A stretch of DNA of 7,204 nt from Candidatus Gastranaerophilales bacterium (GTDB lineage Bacteria; Cyanobacteriota; Vampirovibrionia; Gastranaerophilales; Gastranaerophilaceae): the NCBI GenBank assembly GCA_944324205.1, contig CALUVK010000076.1, forward strand, positions 1-7,204. Reading direction: 5' to 3'. The notes under the pieces were generated by a model, which searched no databases, was not told where the DNA came from, and worked only from the letters and a program-made list of their open reading frames with translations. This document shows, one piece after another, positions 1 through 6,014 of the stretch (its first letter is position 1; every line of letters starts with the position of its first letter). The translations under genes were made by a program, and so were the position numbers.

Positions 1-461
1 TACACGGCGGCGGAGAGACAGATTCCGGCTCCGGCTACGGAAAATTCAGAGATGAATTCAAAAATAGATACATTTTTGGAGGAGAACGTGAATCAGACAG
101 ACTGTATGTCTCAAATTTAATCAAAGAAGCAACGGGCATGAGTGATGCTGAGTATGTAAAATTTGTAGAAGCAAATAAAAACAAACCTCTGACAGAAATC
201 GAGCCGCCGGAATACAGAGAACCTTTAATTAAAGCATATGCTTCAATAAATTCAAATACAAGAGAGGGTAACAGAGAATACAACGAAATGTACGGTTCAA
301 ATCCGAAAGAAGTAATGGGCGTATTTGCTTATGATGAAAATGAAGTGAGTAATGTTGGCAACCCGCTTGATTTCTTAGCCGGAAGCGCAAATAGCAGAAC
401 TGCATTCCTCCAAAAGTATGCACTAGAGCATAATATTCCGTTTATTGTATTCGGAGATTAA
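1..461 (+). CDS. C-terminal part of an unrecognised protein (5' end outside window)
   Basis: The frame is open from the first complete codon at position 3 to the TAA at 459-461, giving 152 residues. It reads straight through the ATG at 138, so that ATG is probably internal rather than a start. The visible part begins with a Gly/Ser-rich stretch (HGGGETDSGSGYGKF), continues with a charged, probably helical middle, and ends with a more hydrophobic tail (FLQKYALEHNIPFIVFGD). There is no obvious membrane segment, cysteine motif or catalytic signature, and I do not recognise the family. GC content over the first 420 bases is about 40% by hand count, clearly above the following genes, with more GC-rich codons (GGC, CCG, GCC). 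That could mean a different expression class or a separate origin. No terminator hairpin is visible directly after the stop. The coding call is fairly sure; the function is unknown. Confidence 0.75.
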   Translation, partial: HGGGETDSGSGYGKFRDEFKNRYIFGGERESDRLYVSNLIKEATGMSDAEYVKFVEANKNKPLTEIEPPEYREPLIKAYASINSNTREGNREYNEMYGSNPKEVMGVFAYDENEVSNVGNPLDFLAGSANSRTAFLQKYALEHNIPFIVFGD

Positions 462-478
462 ATTACCCAACAAAGTTA

Positions 479-507
479 TTGCACAAAAAAAAATAGTATG
501 ATACAAT
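479..507 (+). promoter_or_regulatory. sigma-70-type promoter of the small ORF-ribF-formyltransferase operon
   Basis: The -35 box is TTGCAC (479-484) and the -10 box is TACAAT (502-507), separated by 17 bases with an A-tract in the spacer. An overlapping TATGAT (497-502) is a poorer alternative because of spacing. The expected transcription start is near 513-515, about 45 bases before the first start codon. It is the only good promoter seen before 559, and the following three genes are spaced as one unit. Confidence 0.7.
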
Positions 508-516
508 TTACTCGTA

Positions 517-533
517 AGGCATAACTAATGCCT
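517..533 (+). promoter_or_regulatory. perfect 6-bp hairpin at the predicted 5' end of the mRNA
   Basis: AGGCAT (517-522) and ATGCCT (528-533) are exact inverse complements around the five-base loop AACTA. The arms start within a few bases of the predicted transcription start. There is no T-run after it, so it does not look like a terminator. It could be a 5'-stabilising stem-loop or a DNA operator. The structure is seen in the sequence; the role is inferred. Confidence 0.5.
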
Positions 534-546
534 AGCTGTACATAGT

Positions 547-553
547 AAAGGGG
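547..553 (+). promoter_or_regulatory. ribosome binding site that decides the start at 559
   Basis: AAAGGGG followed by TGAAT and the ATG at 559. The same arrangement, AGGAGTGAGTATG, precedes the receiver gene on the minus strand. In both places a GTG overlaps the Shine-Dalgarno and would be a wrong start. Confidence 0.7.
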
Positions 554-558
554 TGAAT

Positions 559-801
559 ATGCTAGTTTCTGCCATTTCAGTTAATAATCATAACGGTTAC
601 AACATGAGCGCTAATATGCCTTTTTATAATAACCGTAGTAATGAAACAATTGGCGATACTTCTTTTAATTCTTTAACCCCTTATATAAATAAAAAGTCTG
701 TTTCTACTGAGAAGCTGCCCCAGGTATATAAAAATATCAACGAATGGCAAAGTTTTTGTCATAATCAAATTCTAGGCGGAAAATTGAATGTAATTGCTTA
801 A
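559..801 (+). CDS. 80-residue Asn-rich small protein of unknown function, first gene of the ribF operon
   Basis: I choose ATG 559 because the Shine-Dalgarno stretch AAAGGGG (547-553) runs into the in-frame GTG at 553, leaving that codon no spacer, while ATG 559 has five bases. The protein has two parts. Residues 1-45 are low-complexity and rich in Asn and Ser (14 Asn in the whole protein) and look disordered. Residues 47-80 look like a short conserved unit (LPQVYKNINEWQSFCHNQ, then a tail ending NVIA) with one Trp and one Cys. There is no signal peptide or membrane helix. Its TAA is followed by a single ACT codon and then the ATG of ribF in the same frame, so ribosomes finishing this ORF are placed to start ribF. 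It may be a functional small protein, a translational leader for ribF, or an N-terminal extension cut off by one stop codon. Not recognised as a named family. Confidence 0.65.
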   Translation: MLVSAISVNNHNGYNMSANMPFYNNRSNETIGDTSFNSLTPYINKKSVSTEKLPQVYKNINEWQSFCHNQILGGKLNVIA

Positions 802-804
802 ACT

Positions 805-1644
805 ATGAAAAAGAGTTTAATTTTAGGTTTTTTTGACGGCGTTCATCAAGGACATCAGGCTGTAATTCTTTCAGCAAGTAGTATTTCTGATGATATGGTG
901 CTTATAACTTTTAAAGAATCACCTGCAAAATTTTTTAATAAGAGCTATGAATATATATTTCCCCGCAAGGATTCTATAAATAAAATCAAGGATTTAGGTG
1001 TTAGAGAAGTTGTAGAGCTCGATTTCTCTGAGATTGCGGATTGGTCTGCCGAGAAATATTTGAATTTTATAACAGAAAAATATTCTCCGAGTACGATTTT
1101 TACAGGATTTAATCACACATTTGGCAGGCATAAGTATGGAAATGCTGAATTTTTAGAAAAAAATCAAACAAAATACGGTTATAAGTATTTTTGTATTCAG
1201 CCTTTAAAGTATGATGGCGAAATAATAAGCTCAACGCGTATAAAGCGTCTTTTAAAAGATGGAGTAATTGAAGATGCAAATATTCTTTTAGGTAATAATT
1301 TTTTTCTGGAAGGAACTGTAATTAAAGGTGCACAGCTCGGGAGAACTATAGGTTTTCCGACTGCTAATCTTTGTTATCCTGAAGAAATTATTAAAATCCC
1401 GTTCGGTGTATATCAAGCAAGATGGAACGGAAAACATGCTCTTCTTAATTGGGGAATGAAGCCTACTGTACATAATACTAATGAGCCGGTTGTGGAAGTT
1501 CATATTCTGGATTTTTCTGGGGATTTATACGGGCAGAATATCAGAATAGAGATTTTAAGTAAAATACGCGATGAACGGAAGTTTAATTCACTAGAGGAAT
1601 TAAAAGAACAGATAAAAAAGGATATGGAATTATGCTTAAAGTAG
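805..1644 (+). CDS. ribF: bifunctional riboflavin kinase / FAD synthetase
   Basis: Phosphorylates riboflavin to FMN and adenylates FMN to FAD in the cytoplasm. The N-terminal nucleotidyltransferase domain shows GFFDGVHQGH (residues 8-17), GFNHTFGRHKYGN (101-113) and ISSTRIKRLL (141-150). The C-terminal flavokinase domain shows GRTIGFPTANL (179-189, with the PTAN metal/nucleotide motif), GVY (201-203), WGMKPT (216-221, in the place of the usual NIGxRPT), EVHILDFSGDLYG (231-243, with the likely catalytic Glu 231) and IRDERKFNSLEEL (254-266). At 279 residues it is slightly short because it starts almost directly at the first motif and lacks the usual leading strand. No Shine-Dalgarno stands before ATG 805; the start is three bases after the preceding in-frame stop, which points to translational coupling. 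The 3' end overlaps the next gene by 13 bases. The identification is firm; the exact N-terminus is less so. Confidence 0.95.
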   Translation: MKKSLILGFFDGVHQGHQAVILSASSISDDMVLITFKESPAKFFNKSYEYIFPRKDSINKIKDLGVREVVELDFSEIADWSAEKYLNFITEKYSPSTIFTGFNHTFGRHKYGNAEFLEKNQTKYGYKYFCIQPLKYDGEIISSTRIKRLLKDGVIEDANILLGNNFFLEGTVIKGAQLGRTIGFPTANLCYPEEIIKIPFGVYQARWNGKHALLNWGMKPTVHNTNEPVVEVHILDFSGDLYGQNIRIEILSKIRDERKFNSLEELKEQIKKDMELCLK

Positions 1645-2585
1645 TCATAATCGGATATGGAACAATGTTTACGAACCTGATTGCAGGTACTCTTGATGCG
1701 AATTGCGAAATTGTAGGAGTTTTAAGGCGAGAGATGGTAAAATATCACCCGTTCCTTAGAAAGCTTAAGGATATTTTAAATCCGTCTTTAGAACATAATT
1801 ATATAAAGAGTTATAATATTCCCGAAATAAAAGCACGTGGAGTTAATACAGAAAAATTTAAAAAGGAGCTGCTAAAGCTTAATCCTGATATAATTTTTGT
1901 TGGGTCATGGGGCGAAAAATTAAAAAAAGAGATTTATGATTTGCCTAAAATTGCATCAATAAATGCCCATCCGTCGCTTTTACCTAAATACCGCGGACCA
2001 AATCCGTATTTTTGGACTATAAGAAATCTTGAGCAAACAAGCGGAGTAACATTTCATCTTATTGATGGTGATTATGATACGGGGGCAATTTTGGCACAGG
2101 AAGAAGTTAAAATATATCCTTCAGATACTGGACAGTCTTTGAAAGACAGAACGGTACTTACGGCAAGGGGTGTTGTGTGTGAACTTTTAAAAGCTTTAAG
2201 AGAAGATATAATTATTCCACTTAAACAACGAGAGGACAGAGCGAGTTATTATTCTTATCCAGACAGGCTAGAGCTTGATTTTACAAAAACTGCTGAAGAG
2301 AATCAAGCTCTTATAAGAGCTTGTTATCCTTGGACGGAAGCATATTTTTATCATAAAAATACTTGTATAGCTGCTTTGCCTGATATGATAGATATTAATG
2401 AAAACCATACAGAATACACAAAATCAGGTACCATTACCGGTTGTGATATTAAAAATAAAACGATAAGTATATTATGTGCAAATAACAAAATTCTTACAAT
2501 GTCTGTAAAGTTATATTCAAAATATGACAGATTTTTTACTAGTAATTATTTAAAAAGAGATGTTATTGCAGGCACCATTTTATAA
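1632..2585 (+). CDS. formyltransferase of the methionyl-tRNA formyltransferase (Fmt) fold, atypical
   Basis: Transfers a formyl group from 10-formyltetrahydrofolate, judging by the family. The catalytic Asn-His-Asp set is present: N111 and H113 in SINAHPSLLPKYRG, and D149 in DGDYDTGAILAQ. TSGVTFHLID (136-145) is the usual strand before the Asp. A C-terminal domain of the Formyl_trans_C type is visible from RACYPWTEAYF (229-239) to the end. The length of 317 residues matches Fmt. However, the N-terminus (VVIIGYGTMFTN) lacks the usual GTPxFA signature, and the region after the second strand (residues 32-66) has no PDRPxGRG-type loop, which in E. coli Fmt contacts the initiator tRNA. No def (deformylase) gene is adjacent. 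It may be the organism's Fmt or a related formyltransferase for another acceptor. AAGGA at 1618-1622 supports ATG 1632, which overlaps the end of ribF by 13 bases. Confidence 0.8.
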   Translation: MLKVVIIGYGTMFTNLIAGTLDANCEIVGVLRREMVKYHPFLRKLKDILNPSLEHNYIKSYNIPEIKARGVNTEKFKKELLKLNPDIIFVGSWGEKLKKEIYDLPKIASINAHPSLLPKYRGPNPYFWTIRNLEQTSGVTFHLIDGDYDTGAILAQEEVKIYPSDTGQSLKDRTVLTARGVVCELLKALREDIIIPLKQREDRASYYSYPDRLELDFTKTAEENQALIRACYPWTEAYFYHKNTCIAALPDMIDINENHTEYTKSGTITGCDIKNKTISILCANNKILTMSVKLYSKYDRFFTSNYLKRDVIAGTIL

Positions 2586-2602
2586 TGAAAGCTTTTATAC
2601 AT

Positions 2603-2629
2603 CTCTATAACACCATTATAGAGCTATAA
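2603..2629 (+). repeat. overlapping inverted repeats between the formyltransferase gene and pheS
   Basis: CTCTATAA (2603-2610) and TTATAGAG (2616-2623) form a perfect 8-bp stem with loop CACCA. The second arm also overlaps a palindrome, TTATAG-AG-CTATAA (2616-2629). Only one of the two can form at a time. No long T-run follows directly, so at best it is a weak intrinsic terminator for the upstream operon. It lies upstream of the pheS promoter, so it could also be an operator. Confidence 0.5.
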
Positions 2630-2634
2630 GATTC

Positions 2635-2663
2635 TTTACATTTTTATTTAACTGCTGTATTAT
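2635..2663 (+). promoter_or_regulatory. sigma-70-type promoter of pheS
   Basis: TTTACA (2635-2640) and TATTAT (2658-2663) are 17 bases apart. The expected transcript start is near 2670, leaving a leader of only about 14 bases before ATG 2684. That is too short for a T-box or attenuator, so pheS appears not to be controlled by either from this promoter. Confidence 0.65.
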
Positions 2664-2670
2664 TTAACTA

Positions 2671-2676
2671 AGGGAG
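2671..2676 (+). promoter_or_regulatory. ribosome binding site of pheS
   Basis: AGGGAG with a seven-base spacer to ATG 2684. It fixes the start codon. Confidence 0.7.
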
Positions 2677-2683
2677 ATAAAGT

Positions 2684-3718
2684 ATGAAAGAACAGTTGGA
2701 AAATATTTATAATTCAGCCAAATCTGATATTGAAAAAGCCGAATCTATTAATGATATTGATGCAATAAGGCTAAGGTATTTAAGCAGAAAAGGTGAATTC
2801 AATTCTATTAAAAAGGGGCTAAAAGATTTATCTGACGAAGATAAAAGAACTATTGGAGCTTTGGCAAACAAAATTACACAAGATTTAGAACTCTTACTAA
2901 AAGAGAAATATGATATTTTTTATCAAAAAGAACTCAATGAAAAACTTCAACATGATAGAATTGATATAACTTTAAGTGGTAAATATGTTTCTCAAGGAAA
3001 AGTTCATCCGTTAACTCAAACTACAAAAGAAATTGTTTCTATTTTTCAAAATCTAGGGTTTTCAGTTGTCTCGTCAGAACTTTCTCCAGAAGTAGAAACA
3101 GAATATTATAACTTTGATATGTTAAATGTGCCTAAAGACCATCCTGCAAGAGATGTTCAGGATACTTTTTATGTAAAAGATATGCCAAATGTTATATTAA
3201 GAAGCCAAACTTCAGGAGCACAAATTCATGTAATGGAAACTCAAAAACCTCCCATTAAAGTTATTTCACCTGGAAGAGTTTATAGAAATGAAAATATAAA
3301 TGCTCGCAAAAATAACTTTTTCCATCAAATAGAAGGTCTCTATGTAGATAAGGATATCACATTCGGAGATTTAAAAGGTGTTATGAATGAATTTATACGT
3401 TTGTACTTTGGCTCTGCTCGTCCAACTAGATTTAGAAGTAGTTTTTTCCCTTTCACAGAGCCTTCGGCTGAAATCGATGTGCAATGCATTATGTGCCAAG
3501 GAAAAGGGTGCAAAATTTGTTCCGGTACTGGATGGTTAGAAATACTCGGTGCCGGCATGGTTGATGTGAACGTTCTTAAAGGTGTCGGAATAGATCCGGA
3601 TGTATATTCAGGCTTTGCATTTGGCATGGGAGTTGAACGTTTGGCAATGCTTAAATATGCTATTGATGATATACGACTATTCTTTAATAATGATAAGAGA
3701 TTTTTAGAACAGTTTTAA
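2684..3718 (+). CDS. pheS: phenylalanyl-tRNA synthetase alpha subunit
   Basis: Catalytic subunit of the alpha2-beta2 enzyme that charges tRNA-Phe. Residues 1-90 form the charged helical arm that binds tRNA. The class II core shows HPLTQ (108-112, start of motif 1 region), GRVYRNENINARKNNFFHQ (197-215, motif 2, continuing into IEGLYVD) and GFAFGMGVERLAMLKY (310-325, motif 3). Between them, four cysteines at 268, 271, 276 and 279 (CIMCQGKGCKIC) form the knuckle found in many bacterial PheS, followed by GWLEILGAGMVD. The end, IRLFFNNDKRFLEQF, is typical. At 344 residues it is full length. The YRNENINARxxxFFHQ form of motif 2 is the variant I associate with Bacteroidetes-like sequences, unlike the E. 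coli RRDTxDxTH form. AGGGAG (2671-2676) sits seven bases before the start. pheT does not follow; the next gene is convergent and ends 28 bases downstream. Confidence 0.97.
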   Translation: MKEQLENIYNSAKSDIEKAESINDIDAIRLRYLSRKGEFNSIKKGLKDLSDEDKRTIGALANKITQDLELLLKEKYDIFYQKELNEKLQHDRIDITLSGKYVSQGKVHPLTQTTKEIVSIFQNLGFSVVSSELSPEVETEYYNFDMLNVPKDHPARDVQDTFYVKDMPNVILRSQTSGAQIHVMETQKPPIKVISPGRVYRNENINARKNNFFHQIEGLYVDKDITFGDLKGVMNEFIRLYFGSARPTRFRSSFFPFTEPSAEIDVQCIMCQGKGCKICSGTGWLEILGAGMVDVNVLKGVGIDPDVYSGFAFGMGVERLAMLKYAIDDIRLFFNNDKRFLEQF

Positions 3719-3745
3719 ACGATTTGAAACGTTATTTAAGATTTA

Positions 3746-4624
3746 TTAATTTTGTTTATACAAATCTTTTTCCAGGTTTTGAGCTGTCTTAGTTTTTGCC
3801 AAACCGCCAAGTGATGTTTCTTTTAACATTGGTGACATCAATTGTCCCGTTATTTTAAGAGTATCAACTATCTCATCTAATGGGATTTTACTCTCAATTC
3901 CGCTTAAAGCAAGTTCAACAGCTGTTACAGCATGGATTGCCAGAAAAACATTTCTTTTAACACAAGGAACTTCAACTAAACCGCATACTGGATCACATGT
4001 TAATCCTAGAATATTTTTTAGTGCAAGTGCTGCCGCATTAATAACTGCAGGAACATTTCCACCAAGCATTTGGGCTAATGCGGCAGCAGCCATTGCAGAA
4101 GCGACACCACATTCTGCCTGACACCCTGCTACAGCACCAGCAAGTTGGACTTTATTAGATATAATTAAACCGACCATGCCTGCTGTTAAAAGACCGCTTA
4201 CCTGTTCAGATTCGGGAATCTTTCGGTCTTCAGATACAGCAACTATAACAGCCGGAACAATTCCGCAAGATCCTGCTGTAGGACAAGCGACGATTCTTCC
4301 CATTCTTAAATTTTCTTCAGCTGTTGCAAGAGCATATGCAGAAATCATTTCAAATATTTTTCCAAATAAAGCATGTCCTTTTTTATATCTTTCAAGAAGT
4401 TTTGCACAATCATCGCCACACCAGCCGCTAATAGATTTTTCTTTTGAAGTTAGACCGTTTTTTATGGCATCCTTCATTGCAATTAAATTTTCTAACGTTT
4501 TAAGTCTTACAACATCTACTTCTGTTTCGGCAAGAATAGCTTCTTCTTCTGCAGCTATTTCATATATTGTTTTTTGTTGAGAAATACATTTTTCTATCAA
4601 ATTTGAAAAAGATAAAATTGCCAT
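3746..4624 (-). CDS. sdaAA: L-serine dehydratase, iron-sulfur-dependent, alpha subunit
   Basis: With the beta subunit it deaminates L-serine to pyruvate and ammonia using an oxygen-sensitive [4Fe-4S] cluster. The three family cysteines are C168 (in GCQAECG), C210 (in LTCDPVCG) and C221 (in EVPCVKRN). Other family marks are GRIVACPTAGSCGIVPAV (residues 109-126), the Ala-rich helix after the first cysteine, and MSPMLKETSLGGLAKT (263-278). At 292 residues it is normal for the two-subunit type. The extra cysteines at 114, 120, 172 and 214 lie near the cluster ligands in sequence. Its ATG overlaps the stop of sdaAB by one base (TAATG), and AGGA lies ten bases upstream inside sdaAB, so the pair should be made in equal amounts. 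It is the last gene of its operon and converges on pheS with 27 bases between the stops. Confidence 0.96.
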   Translation of the reverse strand: MAILSFSNLIEKCISQQKTIYEIAAEEEAILAETEVDVVRLKTLENLIAMKDAIKNGLTSKEKSISGWCGDDCAKLLERYKKGHALFGKIFEMISAYALATAEENLRMGRIVACPTAGSCGIVPAVIVAVSEDRKIPESEQVSGLLTAGMVGLIISNKVQLAGAVAGCQAECGVASAMAAAALAQMLGGNVPAVINAAALALKNILGLTCDPVCGLVEVPCVKRNVFLAIHAVTAVELALSGIESKIPLDEIVDTLKITGQLMSPMLKETSLGGLAKTKTAQNLEKDLYKQN

Positions 4625-5277
4625 TATTTTAATTTCCTAATATTTGTTACAAAAAATACATCTTCTATACTTTGCACTTTTTTTACAACATCTTCACCAA
4701 CAGGAATATCTAAAGCTAAATACATAGAAGCAATCCCGCCTTTAGAATCTCTGTCGCAGTGTAGTGATGCAATATTAACTTTTTGTTTTTGTATGATATC
4801 ACTTACTGTGGATATCATTCCTGGTTTGTCTTTATACATTAAAAGTAAAGTATCATATGTTCCATTTAAGTTGACATTAAAACCATTTATACTATTTATT
4901 CTTATTTCACCAGCTCCAATTGAATCTCCTGAAATAGTCATTTTATCATCAAATATTATATCTACAGAATTAGGGTGCCTGGAGATATCTTCAATGTATT
5001 CATAAGTATAGTCAATTCCAATCACATGTTCAAAAATGTTTTTGATACTTGCATCATCTACTGAATATCCTAAAACACCAGCCAGTAGTCCTTTATCTGT
5101 CCCATGCCCAAAGCCGGTTGTTGCAAAAGAATTGTATAGAACAAATTTAACTTTTTTAAAGTCGGTTTTATATATATTTCGTGCCATAAGCCCTAACCTT
5201 ACGGCTCCAGCGGTATGTGAGCTTGATGGTCCGACCATGATAGGCGAAATTACGGAAAAGAGGGATTTCTGTTCCAT
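4624..5277 (-). CDS. sdaAB: L-serine dehydratase, iron-sulfur-dependent, beta subunit
   Basis: Partner of the alpha subunit in serine deamination. The front domain shows IMVGPSSSHTAGAVRLG (residues 13-29), GFGHGTDKGLLAGVLG (55-70) and SIGAGEIRI (119-127). The C-terminal part from about 145 is an ACT domain (YKDKPGMISTVSDIIQ, residues 148-163, then VNIASLHCDRDSKGG), which in this family takes part in regulation or ligand sensing. At 217 residues it is the usual length. The start is two bases after the stop of the receiver-domain gene. The only Shine-Dalgarno-like stretch, GAGGA (5294-5290), is 12 bases away, so coupling to the upstream gene is likely. No promoter was seen just upstream of its start. 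Confidence 0.96.
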   Translation of the reverse strand: MEQKSLFSVISPIMVGPSSSHTAGAVRLGLMARNIYKTDFKKVKFVLYNSFATTGFGHGTDKGLLAGVLGYSVDDASIKNIFEHVIGIDYTYEYIEDISRHPNSVDIIFDDKMTISGDSIGAGEIRINSINGFNVNLNGTYDTLLLMYKDKPGMISTVSDIIQKQKVNIASLHCDRDSKGGIASMYLALDIPVGEDVVKKVQSIEDVFFVTNIRKLK

Positions 5278-5279
5278 TG

Positions 5280-5888
5280 TTAATAATCATCCTCATCATC
5301 TTTTCCAGCGTTTATATAACCTTCCATTATGCTATATAAAGAGCTTTGCCAATCACTATTTTTTTCTAAAAAGAAGTCTGCTCCCCTGGCTTTACACTGC
5401 TGTTCAATTTCTCTGCGCGGAGAAGCTGTAATAACTCCGATTACAGTTTTCGTTCCGGAAGCAGCCGCAAGCTTTTTTAGTTCAGTGAGCAATATAAAGC
5501 CTTCACGCTCTGTAGGAATAAATAAATCCATTACTACATATTCATATTTTCGTACTTTAAATTTATTTACAGCGTCATATATTTCTTGAGAACAGTCAAT
5601 ATCATATTCAAATTGTGACAGTAAAACTTTTAATTGATAAGTTATGACTCCTAAATCATCAACAATTAATATAGCAGGCCCTTTCGTCTCATCTTCCTCT
5701 ATAGGTGATACTCCTAGTGCTCTGCTGGCGATAGGTTTTTTTGCATTATTATTCAAATCTTTAAGAGTATCTACAATATTGATAAGTTGTTTTTTTAAAT
5801 CAATTAATTCTACATTTTGAGGGGGTTTTGAATTAGTAATATTATAAAATAACTCAATAAATTCATTATCTAAATCAATACTGGGCAT
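5280..5888 (-). CDS. receiver-domain response regulator without output domain, first gene of the serine dehydratase operon
   Basis: Residues 1-70 are hydrophilic and helical, with a possible short coiled coil (ELIDLKKQLINIVDTLKDL) and a linker. A full REC domain follows: acidic pair D77-D78 in ILIVDD, phospho-acceptor D121 in VVMDLFIP, T154 in GVITAS, and conserved lysine K176 in FFLEKNS (followed by Asn where many have Pro). It ends with a short acidic tail (KDDEDDY). There is no DNA-binding, GGDEF or other output domain, so it probably acts through protein contacts or as a phosphate relay. No histidine kinase is nearby. I take ATG 5888 (202 residues) because AGGAG (5898-5894) overlaps the GTG at 5894. 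It is transcribed with sdaAB and sdaAA; whether it acts on serine metabolism or only shares the transcript is open. Confidence 0.85.
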   Translation of the reverse strand: MPSIDLDNEFIELFYNITNSKPPQNVELIDLKKQLINIVDTLKDLNNNAKKPIASRALGVSPIEEDETKGPAILIVDDLGVITYQLKVLLSQFEYDIDCSQEIYDAVNKFKVRKYEYVVMDLFIPTEREGFILLTELKKLAAASGTKTVIGVITASPRREIEQQCKARGADFFLEKNSDWQSSLYSIMEGYINAGKDDEDDY

Positions 5889-5893
5889 ACTCA

Positions 5894-5898
5894 CTCCT
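5894..5898 (-). promoter_or_regulatory. ribosome binding site deciding the start of the receiver gene
   Basis: AGGAG, five bases before ATG 5888. The in-frame GTG at 5894-5892 begins at the last base of this site and so cannot be its start codon. Confidence 0.65.
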
Positions 5899-5916
5899 AT
5901 TACATTAATATATAAA

Positions 5917-5925
5917 ATTATATCA
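5917..5925 (-). promoter_or_regulatory. extended -10 promoter of the receiver-sdaAB-sdaAA operon
   Basis: On the minus strand TGATATAAT combines a perfect TATAAT (5922-5917) with the TGn extension. The -35 position holds only TTACTT (5945-5940), which fits an extended -10 promoter that needs little -35 contact. The transcript would start near 5910, about 20 bases before ATG 5888. Confidence 0.6.
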
Positions 5926-6003
5926 TATTGTAATTAAAAAAGTAACTCCTACGCTTGAAGGAAGTAAAAATTAGTAAGTGCTGCTATAAATAATTTAAAG
6001 TTG

Positions 6004-6009
6004 TATAAT
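6004..6009 (+). promoter_or_regulatory. -10 box of the EamA transporter gene, possibly leaderless
   Basis: A perfect TATAAT lies seven bases before ATG 6017, so the transcript would begin at or next to the start codon. No convincing -35 is visible 16-18 bases upstream. The gene has no Shine-Dalgarno, which agrees with a leaderless message but does not prove it. Confidence 0.4.
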
Positions 6010-6014
6010 AGTTT

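Noticed and set aside
138..461. Separate 107-residue gene starting at ATG 138
   Set aside because: The frame is open without a break back to the window edge and no ribosome site precedes the ATG, so it is better read as the tail of a longer gene.
508..558. FMN riboswitch upstream of the ribF operon
   Set aside because: The leader is only about 45 bases with one 6-bp hairpin; the multi-stem FMN aptamer cannot fit.
2664..2683. T-box or attenuator control of pheS
   Set aside because: The predicted leader is about 14 bases and holds no T-box sequence or antiterminator.
3340..3627. 95-codon open frame on the minus strand
   Set aside because: Antisense to the most conserved part of pheS.
3719..3745. 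Bidirectional terminator between pheS and sdaAA
   Set aside because: Only a 4-bp AACG/CGTT pairing without a proper T-run; too weak to call.
4176..4580. 134-codon open frame on the plus strand
   Set aside because: It is antisense to sdaAA, whose cluster cysteines and family motifs are clear. No ribosome site or recognisable domain.
5036..5431. 131-codon open frame on the plus strand
   Set aside because: It lies across the antisense of sdaAB and the receiver gene, both well supported.
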